A stretch of 40,144 nt of DNA from Tessaracoccus sp. OH4464_COT-324 (lineage in GTDB: Bacteria > Actinomycetota > Actinomycetes > Propionibacteriales > Propionibacteriaceae), in assembly GCF_003932855.1 (NCBI RefSeq), contig NZ_RQYZ01000020.1, positions 1 to 40,144 of the forward strand, read 5' to 3'. The notes under the pieces are model-generated. The model saw only the letters and a program-made list of their open reading frames with translations. It made no database searches and was not told where the DNA came from. Positions within the stretch are counted from its first letter, which is position 1. Each line of letters starts with the position of its first letter. Shown one piece after another: positions 8,901-17,064 of the stretch. Both the position numbers and the translations under genes were made by a program.

Positions 8901-9409
8901 ATCGGCCCGTACTTCTCCTTGGCGTTCAGCACCTGCGCGAGCAGGAAGAACAGGCCGTAGAAGAAGATCTGCGGCAGCGTCAGGTAGGTGAGCGCCACCA
9001 TCGACGCATACTGTTCCGCAAGGCTGGGTTCGCGCCAGGCCGACGACGAGTACAGCCGGGTGATGAGGGGCGCACAGAGCGTGGCCAGTGCCGCGACTGC
9101 TGCCACGATCAGCACAAACGCCGTGATGATCCGGTTGGTGAAGGCCTCGCCGCCATCGTCGTCGTGTTTGATGGCGCGCACGATCTGGGGTACGAGCACG
9201 GTGTTCAGCGCGCCGCCGGCGAACAGGATGTAGAGGGCGTTGGGCACCATGTTCGCGATGTCGAGGATATCCGCCTGGCGGGTGCCGTTGCCGATGATGA
9301 AGGCGATCAGCATCACCCGCAACATGCCGAGCGCACGCGAGATCAGCGTCCCGGAGGCCATGATGGCGCTCGCGGACAGGAGTTTCTTGGTGCTACTGAC
9401 CTGGCTCAC
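5906..9409 (-). CDS. murJ: MurJ-type lipid II flippase fused to a pseudokinase and an extracellular discoidin-like domain
   Basis: The product is 1167 residues. Residues 1-540 form the MviN/MurJ multispanning domain that moves lipid II across the membrane for peptidoglycan synthesis. About 540-690 is an acidic Pro/Glu-rich cytoplasmic linker. About 695-960 is a protein-kinase fold without catalytic residues: the HRD loop reads YHQHLDPQ, the DFG position reads TGLG, and no lysine is found in the VAIK-equivalent DVVVHLF, so it is a pseudokinase. A single membrane span lies at about 965-987, and residues 1013-1167 resemble an F5/8 type C (galactose-binding) domain outside the cell. The same layout is known in Mycobacterium tuberculosis MviN, whose pseudokinase recruits FhaA after PknB phosphorylation. 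The start is GTG with aaggag seven bases upstream, overlapping the upstream gene by 17 bases. Confidence 0.93.
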   Translation of the reverse strand: MSQVSSTKKLLSASAIMASGTLISRALGMLRVMLIAFIIGNGTRQADILDIANMVPNALYILFAGGALNTVLVPQIVRAIKHDDDGGEAFTNRIITAFVLIVAAVAALATLCAPLITRLYSSSAWREPSLAEQYASMVALTYLTLPQIFFYGLFFLLAQVLNAKEKYGPMMWAPIANNVVSLLVLSIYLIIWGNGGDKSAAFTTQQILLLGVGSTLGIVVQALILLPLLRRVGFKLRPRFDLRGAGLGHTFSLAKWSLGFVAVNQLALIVVNRLATTATAGGAGAGVNVYSNAHLLWILPHSLVTTSLATAMLSSASKLAADDDKVGVAEEMTKTTRLALLFLVPAAAGFLALALPISDLLLGYGQGAADASWVGWTLVMFAIGLVPFTVQFVCLRTYYALEDTRTPFLLQVGIASANALLAILLVNRVGDPAWVAPMLALAYSIAYFVGVLVSWQFLREKLPALDGSVITRHIIRLGLGAGVGGAAAYFLSRWLTGTLGATVLSNLLAVTLGGTLVLTGTVVVGKLLRVRELRRLSELVRTRLRRGSTAPVKEVAPAQETAPQESTPPPDASPAEEPASEAEADERAAGAEPVVDEDGRGAPQTLAAPSDPVMVESAPGQADEPTWFGPDELPPEPEEQPPGVSALAGNPGQDEAAPTGTADEPDVEEHTAQVSTPAQLGEVGMTLSGGRYQLEKRVVARSASETWLAVDTNLSRDVVVHLFPSDSPAAAQLQAAAKRGAATSDARFLQVLDYNRFSESSLNGVYVAIEHCPGHSLEELYAKEPLTTAESSYVAREVAEALTPLHAQGIYHQHLDPQHILITSDGSVRITGLGIATLLETPAEEQPWALQEAGDIRALAAILRATQTGEWSPDESPEADGYDLTPVWRAAFAGELTTMKELAALLPEADSVHGLESKISLAARTAVDSHPAEDEQASPEEEHSEHAEHPERTIGPGHVAAQPRWLLRILAVSSLVTLIVALLTVALQHGEEARVEPAPHTPASETPTNPAPEGSFKVVAVKDFDPKKDGGNDEEYPELAANAVDGNPETTWTTRTYLNRPNMGGQKPGVGLVLDLGEEREVASVEVTFLGEGPTDVALFSPKGELSYTTIRDWTELVDARPAPVGTTRIALERPTKLRYLLVYVSKLPPKGEKFQAEISEIVVHSE

Positions 9410-11057
9410 TGGGCTCCTTAGCGGTTGCTCTCCTGCGTCGGACTTGCACGACGGTACCGACGCCCATGCCCAGCAGGGCGACGACGATGACGATCCACCC
9501 GAGACGACCGTACGCGGTGGCGGTGATCTCGAAGGAGACGATCTCTCCGAAGGGCTTCCCGGAGTGCGTCAGAAGCTGGGCGTGGGCCTTGGTTGCGCCG
9601 TTCGTTTTCGCGTCGGGCCGGAACAGCACGGTCTGTGACTGGCCTGCGCCGACGCGCACCAGATCGGTTTCGTTCACCGAGATGCGCGTGGGGTTGTCGG
9701 TGCGGAAACCGATTCGCACGTAAACGGGAAGCGAGGTCTGGTTGGTTATCGTGGCGGGGCCTTCACGCGTTCCGGAGGCCATCACAAAGCCCGGAGCGAC
9801 GCTGAGGCTGATCGCGGAGGGATCGAACCGGGCAGCGGGTGTGGCCATCAGGTGCTCCAGGGCTTGCTCCTCGATGGCGAAGCTGGAGCTGAACGCGGCC
9901 AGGTAGGTGGGTCGGAGATCGGGTGGTGTCGCGTCGGGGGCGACGGTCAGCGCGTCCCGCGTCGGGGTTGCGGCTTGCACGTCGGTGATCGCCTGGCCCA
10001 CTTGCTCCCAAGGCTGGTCGGGGTCGGGTAGCCCGATGGCTGGGGCGTTCGGCAGTACCTCCGACAGCTGCGTGGCCTTGGCCTCCGGGGTGAGCCGGTA
10101 GAAGCGGGTTCGGTGTTCGAAGCGGCCGAACCGGAGAGTGTGATCGAATCCTGGTTTGGCTTCGGTCGCTGACGCGGACAACTCGACGGCGGGTGCTGCG
10201 GAGAGGGCGTGTTCCGGGGGCAGTGTGATGGCGGCGGAGTACAGGTCTGCCAGGTTCTCCGGGATGCGCTCCTGGTTCGGATTTCCGGTGGGCAGCCGCC
10301 ACAGGGTGCCGGCAGCCAGTTTTTTGGTGCTCTCGGCGAGGAACTCGTCGGCGTCGTTCTGCCCGCGGGCGGCCAAGAGCTGAGCCACCTGGTGCACGGC
10401 CGGATCCAGCAGGGTGATGGTGCCGGGCTCTTTCAGCAGCGGCAGCAGGGCCGAGATCTGGGCGGCGCCGATCACCGAGGTGTAGTTGGTGCTGCCCGGC
10501 AGCATCTCCGGCGATGCGGCGACGAGGCGGGCGTCCAGCGGCGCCACCGGTCGGGCCCGGTTGGGGATGAAGAGCCTCAGTCGCGCCACCTGTTCGGGCT
10601 GGGCGTCTGGCGATTTTCGGGCCTGAACCTGGATCGCGACGATCGCCCCGAGCGCCCCGCTCTTCATCGCCAGTTCGGTTTGTGGGATCTCGATTCGGAA
10701 ACTGCTGCTCTCGTCGACGCGGAGCGGCTCTGGTCCGGAACGTAGGGCGGCTTCGGGGGACAGGGTCTGTTCCAGGGTGGGCTGGTCGATCTCGGCGGTC
10801 AGCTCGTCGAAGGTGTTGAGCGGGTTTGTGGCGCGCGCCACCTGCACGGTCACGTCGTGGAGCGGCTGGCCGATGCGGTTGACGAAGGTGCCGCCGAGCG
10901 TGAGCTTGCTGGCGAGCGCCGCCGGGTCAATCTGCTGCGGCTGGACCGTTGTGAGGCTCAAGCCTTCCGGGCGCACGTCATCGGCTCGCGCGCTGCCGAC
11001 GCCCACCCACAGGAGCGCGGACAGCACGAGCAGGATGAGGGCCTGGGCTCGGGTCAC
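9393..11057 (-). CDS. Exported membrane-anchored protein, DUF6049-like, gene partner of murJ
   Basis: The product is 554 residues. Residues 1-26 are a signal peptide with a likely cut after ARA-DD. The large body lies outside the cell, and a C-terminal membrane helix (about 515-537, WIVIVVALLGMGVGTVV) is followed by a basic cytoplasmic tail, VRRRR. This is the topology of the conserved actinobacterial protein encoded immediately upstream of the MurJ fusion (Rv3909 in M. tuberculosis). Beta-rich segments near residues 40-110 and 410-500 look like Ig-type folds. The start is GTG; the signal peptide begins right there. The coding region overlaps murJ by 17 bases, so the two are translationally coupled and probably act together in envelope assembly. 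No catalytic motif is seen. Confidence 0.85.
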   Translation of the reverse strand: MTRAQALILLVLSALLWVGVGSARADDVRPEGLSLTTVQPQQIDPAALASKLTLGGTFVNRIGQPLHDVTVQVARATNPLNTFDELTAEIDQPTLEQTLSPEAALRSGPEPLRVDESSSFRIEIPQTELAMKSGALGAIVAIQVQARKSPDAQPEQVARLRLFIPNRARPVAPLDARLVAASPEMLPGSTNYTSVIGAAQISALLPLLKEPGTITLLDPAVHQVAQLLAARGQNDADEFLAESTKKLAAGTLWRLPTGNPNQERIPENLADLYSAAITLPPEHALSAAPAVELSASATEAKPGFDHTLRFGRFEHRTRFYRLTPEAKATQLSEVLPNAPAIGLPDPDQPWEQVGQAITDVQAATPTRDALTVAPDATPPDLRPTYLAAFSSSFAIEEQALEHLMATPAARFDPSAISLSVAPGFVMASGTREGPATITNQTSLPVYVRIGFRTDNPTRISVNETDLVRVGAGQSQTVLFRPDAKTNGATKAHAQLLTHSGKPFGEIVSFEITATAYGRLGWIVIVVALLGMGVGTVVQVRRRRATAKEPSEPGQ

Positions 11058-11124
11058 TCTTGCATGTTAGTCGGGGAAGCGGATTCCGGTTCGGCGGCGC
11101 GACGCTGGGCGGGAAAAGGGCTGG

Positions 11125-12561
11125 TCACCCGCGCTCTTGCCACCAGTCGATCAGCAACTCACGGGCTGTGTCCTCGTCGACGGGACCGTGCTCGATCCGG
11201 TGCTCCAGGAGGAACTTGTAGGCCTCACCCACCTCGCGCCCGGGGCCGATGCCGAGCGTGGCCATGATCTGGGTGCCGTCCAGGTGGGGGCGGATCGCGT
11301 CGATTTCCTCCTGGTTCTTCAACTCGTCGATGCGCCATTCGAGTTCCTCGTAGGCGCGCCGCAGCCGGGTGGCCTTGGCCTGGTTCCTGGTGGTGCAGTC
11401 GGCGCGGGTGAGGATGTGCAGGTGCTCCAATTCTTCGCCGGCGTCCCGAACGTAGCGGCGCACGGCGGAGTCGGTCCAGGCGCCTTCGGAGTAGCCGTGG
11501 AACCGCAGGTGCAGTTCGATCAACCGGGCAACCGACTTGGTGACCGAATTGGGGTAGGCGAGAGCGCGGAGCCGTTTCTTGGCGAGCTTCGCCCCGACGA
11601 TGTCGTGGTGGTGGAAGGTGACCTTGGTTCCCTCGAAGCGACGTGTCGCCGGCTTGCCGATGTCATGCAGCAAGGCAGCGAGCCGGTTGACGAGGTCGGG
11701 CGCGTGGTTGCGTGCCTTCTCCAGCTCGATGGCCTGATCCAGCACCGTCAGCGAATGCTCGTAGACGTCCTTGTGGCGATGGTGTTCGTCGCGTTCCAGC
11801 CGCAGCGCGGGCAGCTCGGGCAGGAAGCGCTCCGCCAGCCCCGTCTCGACGAGCAGGTTCAGCCCGGCGCGGGGGCTGTCGGTGAGCAGGAGACCGTTCA
11901 GTTCCGCCTGGATTCGCTCGACGGAGACGATGTCGATCCGATCCGCCATGGAGCGCATCGCGGCCACCACGTCGCTCGCGACGGTGAACCCCAGCCGGGA
12001 GGCGAAGCGGGCCGCGCGGAGCATGCGCAGCGGATCGTCGGAGAACGACACCTCGGGCCCGGCCGGGGTGCGCAGTATCTTCGCGGCCAGGTCCTGCAGA
12101 CCGCCGTGCGGGTCAACGAACTTCTTGGTGGCGACGTCGATTGCCATCGCGTTGACGGTGAAGTCGCGACGCACCAGGTCCTCCACGATGCTGTCGCCGA
12201 ACGCAACGATGGGCTTTCTGGTGTGCGGCTCGTAGGCGTCGGCGCGGAAGGTGGTGACCTCGATCTGCCAATCTGTGCCTTCGGAGCGTTTCAGCGCACC
12301 GATGGTGCCGAAGTCCTTGCCGACATCCCAGGTGGATTTGGTGAAGTGCTTCAGCAGTTCGTGAGTTGCTTCGGGCCGAGCAGAGGTGGTGAAATCCAGG
12401 TCGTGCCCCAGGCTGCCCAGCAGCGCGTCGCGCACTGACCCGCCCACCAGGTACAGCTCGTGCCCAGCCTCGCCGAAGAGCCGGCCTAGCTCATCAATGA
12501 CAGGTGCGATGCGCAGCAGCTGCTGCATGGCGTTCTTCTGGGCTGAAGTCAAGGCGGACAC
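11125..12561 (-). CDS. pcnA: CCA tRNA nucleotidyltransferase
   Basis: The product is 478 residues and adds or repairs the 3' CCA end of tRNAs using CTP and ATP. The N-terminal class II nucleotidyltransferase head has the GGSVRDALLG motif near residue 41 followed by HDLDFTTSA, whose two aspartates bind the metal ion. The RRDFTVNAMAID segment (near 130) and the RAARFASRLGF neck (near 185) are family hallmarks. An HD domain follows with LLHDIGKP near residue 292 and further histidines, FHHHD. The start given is GTG 12561; an ATG at 12528 (MQQLLR) is the alternative, and neither has a good ribosome binding site. It lies 67 bases upstream of the DUF6049-like gene on the same strand. The pcnA/MurJ neighbourhood is conserved near the replication origin of actinobacteria, although in M. 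tuberculosis pcnA faces the other way. Confidence 0.93.
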   Translation of the reverse strand: MSALTSAQKNAMQQLLRIAPVIDELGRLFGEAGHELYLVGGSVRDALLGSLGHDLDFTTSARPEATHELLKHFTKSTWDVGKDFGTIGALKRSEGTDWQIEVTTFRADAYEPHTRKPIVAFGDSIVEDLVRRDFTVNAMAIDVATKKFVDPHGGLQDLAAKILRTPAGPEVSFSDDPLRMLRAARFASRLGFTVASDVVAAMRSMADRIDIVSVERIQAELNGLLLTDSPRAGLNLLVETGLAERFLPELPALRLERDEHHRHKDVYEHSLTVLDQAIELEKARNHAPDLVNRLAALLHDIGKPATRRFEGTKVTFHHHDIVGAKLAKKRLRALAYPNSVTKSVARLIELHLRFHGYSEGAWTDSAVRRYVRDAGEELEHLHILTRADCTTRNQAKATRLRRAYEELEWRIDELKNQEEIDAIRPHLDGTQIMATLGIGPGREVGEAYKFLLEHRIEHGPVDEDTARELLIDWWQERG

Positions 12562-12627
12562 GCCGACGCATGTTACCTGACAAGCGGGTCAGTAGAAATA
12601 TTTTGGCAAACATGGTGTGATAGGGGC

Positions 12628-13776
12628 ATGCGTTTTCCCCGTGAGGCGGCTGCCGCGATCGTCTCTGTGTCGGTCGTGGGTTTGGTTGCTGCCGTCACGG
12701 TTCATGATCCATTCCCGCAGCACACCACCCAGGTGACGCAGCAATCTCAGCGCCCGTCACGGGCCCAGCCCGGCTCCCGGCCGCAGTTTGAGGATCCCGC
12801 TCGCGGCAAGCAGGCGGCGCGGATCAGTGACGTCGGGCTCGAACCCATCGCCGCGCCGTTCGTCTACTCCGAGGACTACTTCCTGCCGCGCCCGGTGGGG
12901 GAGGAGGCCTACTACAGTGAGGATCCCAACCTGGTGAAGGTCGAGGGCGATGGCGTCTTCGCCATGCCGGTCAGTGGGCGTCCCACCTCGCCGTTTGGCA
13001 TGCGGCTGCATCCGATCCTCGGGGTTTACAAGCTACACACGGGCCAGGATTTCGCGGCGCCCTGCGGCACCCCCGTCGGGGCGGCTGAGTCCGGTGTTGT
13101 CACTTTCGTCGGCTGGGCAGGCGGCAACGGATACATGGTCAGTGTTGCGCACGGCCCGCACAAGGGGTTTCGAAACGTGGTGACGAACTACGGCCATCTC
13201 TCGACGTCGGCGGTCAAGGTTGGCGACAAGGTCAGCAGGCATCAGGCCATCGGGCGGGTGGGCAACACCGGCTACTCGACGGGGTGCCACCTGCACTTCG
13301 AGGTGAAGGCCGACGACAAGTGGACCGACCCGATGAGCTGGCTCACGAAGGACGCGCCCATCGTCGTGACCGATGGGATGAAGGACTTCACCCCGAGCCC
13401 CCGCCCGTCCGGGTCCCCGTCGCAGACGGCTCCCCCGGCAGCTTCGCCGCCTCCCGGGCTGCCTGCTGGCCCGCCGCCCCCGCCTGCGCCGCCCGCCGGT
13501 CCTGCGAAGCCTGCGCCTGAGGCGCCTGGACCGCCCAAGACCTCGAACCCGCCCGCGCCCGACTCGCCGAAGCCACCGGCTCCCAAGCCGTCAAGCCCGT
13601 CGGCGCCCGATCCTGAGCCTCCGAAGGCCTCCGAGCCGAAGCCCGAGCCTCCGAAGTCCTCCAAGCCCGCTCCGGAGTCCCCGAGCACCGAACCGCCGGC
13701 CCAGCCGAGCCCGAAGGAGAGTTCGGCGCGAGTTCCCTCCCCGGAGGATCCGCCGAGCGCCAGCGGCGACGAGTGA
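12628..13776 (+). CDS. Secreted M23 (LytM-type) peptidase with Pro-rich tail
   Basis: The product is 382 residues. Residues 9-25 are a hydrophobic signal or anchor segment. The M23 domain spans about 110-245, with the zinc ligands H137 and D141 (HTGQD) and H223 in the HLHF motif (H221-x-H223); H190 in NYGHLS is the usual catalytic histidine. The full set suggests an active glycyl or D-Ala endopeptidase acting on peptidoglycan outside the membrane, or a divisome-type LytM factor. Residues 250-382 are an almost uninterrupted Pro/Ser/Lys/Glu-rich tail, likely wall-spanning. It is transcribed divergently from pcnA with a 66-base gap. The ribosome binding site agggg lies very close to the ATG, so the start is moderately certain. 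Confidence 0.88.
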   Translation: MRFPREAAAAIVSVSVVGLVAAVTVHDPFPQHTTQVTQQSQRPSRAQPGSRPQFEDPARGKQAARISDVGLEPIAAPFVYSEDYFLPRPVGEEAYYSEDPNLVKVEGDGVFAMPVSGRPTSPFGMRLHPILGVYKLHTGQDFAAPCGTPVGAAESGVVTFVGWAGGNGYMVSVAHGPHKGFRNVVTNYGHLSTSAVKVGDKVSRHQAIGRVGNTGYSTGCHLHFEVKADDKWTDPMSWLTKDAPIVVTDGMKDFTPSPRPSGSPSQTAPPAASPPPGLPAGPPPPPAPPAGPAKPAPEAPGPPKTSNPPAPDSPKPPAPKPSSPSAPDPEPPKASEPKPEPPKSSKPAPESPSTEPPAQPSPKESSARVPSPEDPPSASGDE

Positions 13777-13869
13777 GCCGTCGGCCCAGGTCAGCCGAGG
13801 AGCCTGTCCCCCGAGGCGCTCCTGAGGCGCTTTCGAGGCAGGGCAGGGATTTCCGGGGCTGGGCAAGGA

Positions 13870-14338
13870 CCTAGAAGGCTGGCGGCGAGGGCACCATTTG
13901 GCGGGATCCGCGAGCGCGAGCAGGGGATCGGTCATCGGCGTCTGCTCCTCGTCGCCGCCGACGAAGAAATGAGTGAAAGCCGCGTCGCAAGTCTTCAACA
14001 CCTTGTCCGAGGCCATCCTGAAACGGGCGTCAACCCGACCGTCCGCGCCCGAGGCCAGGTGTTCGCTCAACACCCTGAGCAGCTCCTGGCCGAAACGAAG
14101 CAGCCGTGCACGCAGATCTCGGCGGCGCGTGGCGCGCAACGAAACCTCCAGCATCGTGCTCTCGGACTGTCGAATGCCGCGCAGCGAGTGGAAGAAGGCG
14201 GGCAAGCTCTCCTGGGTGAATCCCGCCCTTTCGTAGAACTGCTCGACGCTGGTCCGATGCTCCGCTCGCCGTGCCCCAGGATGGTGGCTTCCACCAGGCG
14301 TGACTTCGTTGCTTCTCTGCGGGGATGAGCCTGGGCAC
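13870..14338 (-). pseudogene. Decayed TetR-family regulator
   Basis: Pieces of a TetR regulator are spread over more than one reading frame on the minus strand. One frame encodes the usual N-terminal helix (RREATKSRLVEAT, at about 14323-14285) but has no start codon after an upstream TGA. The recognition helix-turn-helix (SVEQFYERAGFTQESL, about 14245-14200) and the ligand-domain helices follow in a different frame, and the C-terminal end again fits another frame. The frame holding the helix-turn-helix stays open deep into the antisense of the peptidase gene, so the natural stop is lost. It is divergent from the MMPL transporter gene, the standard place for a repressor of such a transporter. 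I therefore call a pseudogene. A sequencing error would be the alternative, but at least two shifts are needed. Confidence 0.6.
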
Positions 14339-14430
14339 CCGCCTTTACTGTCCTTGGTCACGACGTCGTGCCGAGAGTAGTTGAGTACTATAGGAATAGG
14401 TGCAGGATTGTATCTGTCTGGGGTGACGTC

Positions 14431-17064
14431 ATGTCAGCTGTGCTGTATGCCCTCGGGCGGTGGAGCTACCGCCACGCCAGGCTTGTGGTTGCCCTCTGGC
14501 TGGTTGTCGGCGTGCTGCTGGGGGCGTTGGCCTTCGCATCGCAGGGAAGGCTGAAGGACACTTTCGACGTGCCCGGCTCCTCATCCGGCGAGGCCATGAA
14601 GCGCCTGCACATGACCTTTCCCAGCGGGGCGAAACTCACGGCGCTCGCGCTGCTCGTCGCGGACGAAGGCACGAATCTGAACGAGTTGCGCACAGAAATC
14701 GAGCCGAAGCTGAACATCCTGGCCATCGACCTGGTGGGCAACGTACAGTCTCCGTGGTTCGAGCACATCTCCGGGCAGGTCTCCGACGATGGCCGCATGG
14801 CGCTCGCGAGCATCACCTTGAACGTTTACGAAGTCCCGGAGGAAGGAGAGCTTCAACAGCTCGTTGAGGCGGGCAAACGGTTGGAGGAGGAACTGCCCGA
14901 CGGCATCCGTGTGTTGCTTGGCGGGCAGGCGTTCGCGCTGGAATTGCCGCGCATCTCCATCACCGAGGTGATCGGCGTGCTGCTTTCCTTCCTCGTGCTC
15001 TGGGTAATGCTCGGCAGTCTCCTCACTGCAGTGATCCCCATCTGCACCTCCCTGTTGGGCGTCGGGCTTGCAATGGCCCTCATGTACTCGGCTGCGAGCA
15101 TCATCGACATCAACTCGGTCACCCCGATGCTGGCGCTCATGCTCGGCACGGCCGTCGGGTTGGACTACGCGCTGTTCATCTATACCCGTCACCGCGACCA
15201 GCTCCGCGCGGGAATGGAGCTGGAGGAGTCGATCGCCCGTGCCACGGGTACGGCCGGAACCGCCGTCGTGTTCGCAGGCCTAACCAACGCGATCGCGCTG
15301 ATCGGCCTCGTCGTTGCGAATATCCCCTTCCTCACCGTGATGGGCGCCTTCGCCTCGGTTGCTGTGGCCTTCGCCGTGGCGATCGCTCTCACCGCGCTAC
15401 CAGCTTGCGCGTACTTCCTCGGCGAGCGGATGCGTCCCCGCCCGCGTAAGCCCAGCGCGAAGCGCGAGCGGCGTTTCTTCCACACTTGGGTGAGTCTCAG
15501 CACCCGGCGTCCGGTGCTCACCATCGTGGCCGTGATGGTGATCCTGGGCGTCGCGACGCTGCCCGCCACCAGCCTGGTGCTTGCCCTGCCGAATGCTGGC
15601 CAAGGCGCACCCACCTCGCCTACTCGGCAGTCCTACGACCTGATCGCGAAACACTTGGGACCCGGGTACAACGCGCCCCTGATTGTCACCGCTGGGATCA
15701 TCCGTTCCAACGACCCGCTCGGCCTGATCAACGAGCTCAAGGCAGAGATAGAACAGATAGAAGGGGTTGAACGGGTTGCGCTCGCCGTGCCGAACGCCAA
15801 TGCCGACACGGCGCTCATCCAGGTGGTGCCCGAGACCGCCCCCGACGATCCCGCCACCACCGCGACGGCGGAGCGGCTTCGCGCGCTGACCGACGGCTGG
15901 GCCGGGAGCCGGGGGATCGAGGCGAATGTCACCGGGTTTACGGCGTTGCAACTCGACGTGACCCAACGGCTGGCGGGGGCGGTGGTGCCGTTCGGGGTGC
16001 TCGTCGTCGGGCTGACCCTGGTGCTGCTCAGCGCCGTCTTCCGCTCCGTGTGGGTGCCGATCAAAACCGCCGTTGGATTCCTGCTGAGCATCGGGGCATC
16101 TTTTGGGCTGACTCAGCTGGTGTTCAATGAGGGCTGGGCGAAAGACCTGATCTGGTTGGAGAAACCAGAGGCGGTCATCTCCTTCCTGCCGATCATCGTC
16201 ATCGCGATCCTCTTCGGGCTCGCGATGGATTACGAGATATTTATCGTATCGCGCATTCGTGAGGAATACATCCACGGCCGCACCGCGTCGGAGGCAATTC
16301 GTGCTGGTTTCGTGGCCTCCGGGCCCGTGGTTACGTCGGTGGCGCTGGTGATGGTGGCGGTGTTCGGCTTCTTCGTGCCTGCGGGGCTCATGGCCATCAA
16401 ACAGATCGCCTTCGCGCTCGCCGTTGGCGTGGCGATCGACGCTTTCCTCGTGCGGATGACCCTGGTGCCTGCCGTGCTGCAACTGTTGGGGGACCACGCC
16501 TGGTGGATGCCTGCCTGGCTTGACCGCCTGCTGCCCGAGTTTGACATGGAAGGCGAGGTGTTGACCAGGAAACTCGCGCTGGCGGACTGGCCCGGCACCC
16601 CGGCCCTGCTCCACGCGGAGGAGGTCGGCGTCGCGGGCGTGCTGGCCCCCGTGACCGCCAGCCTGGATCCCGGCGAGGTGGCCGTCTGCCTGGGGCCGCC
16701 GAAGGCGCGCACGGCGGCCCTGCTGGCGCTCAGCGGGCGGCTGCGCCTCGCCGGTGGTCGCGCCCGCGTCGCGGGTCACCTACTGCCCGACGCCGCCCGA
16801 GCGGTGCGCAGCGCCACCGTCTACCTGGACCTGGCTGAGCGTCCGGGGCTCGCGACGCTCAACCGGCTGCGACCTCAACCCGGTGAGGTGTGGTATCTCG
16901 ACGGGCTCGACGAACTCAGCGCCGAGCAGCGCGATGAGGTAGCGGCGAGTGTGGCCGCCGCTGCCGACACGGGTGTGTCGGTGCTGCTTGGCGGCAGTTG
17001 GGAGGCAGCCGAGCCCTGCAACGCGGGCCGCACCGTCGTCGTGGCGGAGAGGGGCGAATCATGA
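14431..17064 (+). CDS. MMPL/RND-family transporter with a degenerate ABC-ATPase-like C-terminal domain
   Basis: The product is 877 residues. The first about 700 residues show the MMPL pattern: one helix near 12-32, an extracellular domain, five helices, then a repeat of the same plan. GLDYALFIYTRHRDQ (about residue 245) and GLAMDYEIFIVSRIREEY (about 600) carry the proton-relay Asp-Tyr pairs in the two halves, so transport is probably proton-driven. Residues 703-877 are unusual: they resemble an ABC nucleotide-binding domain with CLGPPKARTAAL where Walker A should be (no GKT) and WYLDGLDEL at the Walker B position. The start is ATG 14431 with tggggtga upstream; the frame is open 21 codons further but without support. 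The stop overlaps the next start (ATGA). Lipid or siderophore export is typical of the family; the substrate here is unknown. Confidence 0.88.
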   Translation: MSAVLYALGRWSYRHARLVVALWLVVGVLLGALAFASQGRLKDTFDVPGSSSGEAMKRLHMTFPSGAKLTALALLVADEGTNLNELRTEIEPKLNILAIDLVGNVQSPWFEHISGQVSDDGRMALASITLNVYEVPEEGELQQLVEAGKRLEEELPDGIRVLLGGQAFALELPRISITEVIGVLLSFLVLWVMLGSLLTAVIPICTSLLGVGLAMALMYSAASIIDINSVTPMLALMLGTAVGLDYALFIYTRHRDQLRAGMELEESIARATGTAGTAVVFAGLTNAIALIGLVVANIPFLTVMGAFASVAVAFAVAIALTALPACAYFLGERMRPRPRKPSAKRERRFFHTWVSLSTRRPVLTIVAVMVILGVATLPATSLVLALPNAGQGAPTSPTRQSYDLIAKHLGPGYNAPLIVTAGIIRSNDPLGLINELKAEIEQIEGVERVALAVPNANADTALIQVVPETAPDDPATTATAERLRALTDGWAGSRGIEANVTGFTALQLDVTQRLAGAVVPFGVLVVGLTLVLLSAVFRSVWVPIKTAVGFLLSIGASFGLTQLVFNEGWAKDLIWLEKPEAVISFLPIIVIAILFGLAMDYEIFIVSRIREEYIHGRTASEAIRAGFVASGPVVTSVALVMVAVFGFFVPAGLMAIKQIAFALAVGVAIDAFLVRMTLVPAVLQLLGDHAWWMPAWLDRLLPEFDMEGEVLTRKLALADWPGTPALLHAEEVGVAGVLAPVTASLDPGEVAVCLGPPKARTAALLALSGRLRLAGGRARVAGHLLPDAARAVRSATVYLDLAERPGLATLNRLRPQPGEVWYLDGLDELSAEQRDEVAASVAAAADTGVSVLLGGSWEAAEPCNAGRTVVVAERGES

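Noticed and set aside
11137-12438. Long plus-strand open frame opposite pcnA
   Set aside because: Antisense shadow; pcnA on the minus strand has all family motifs.
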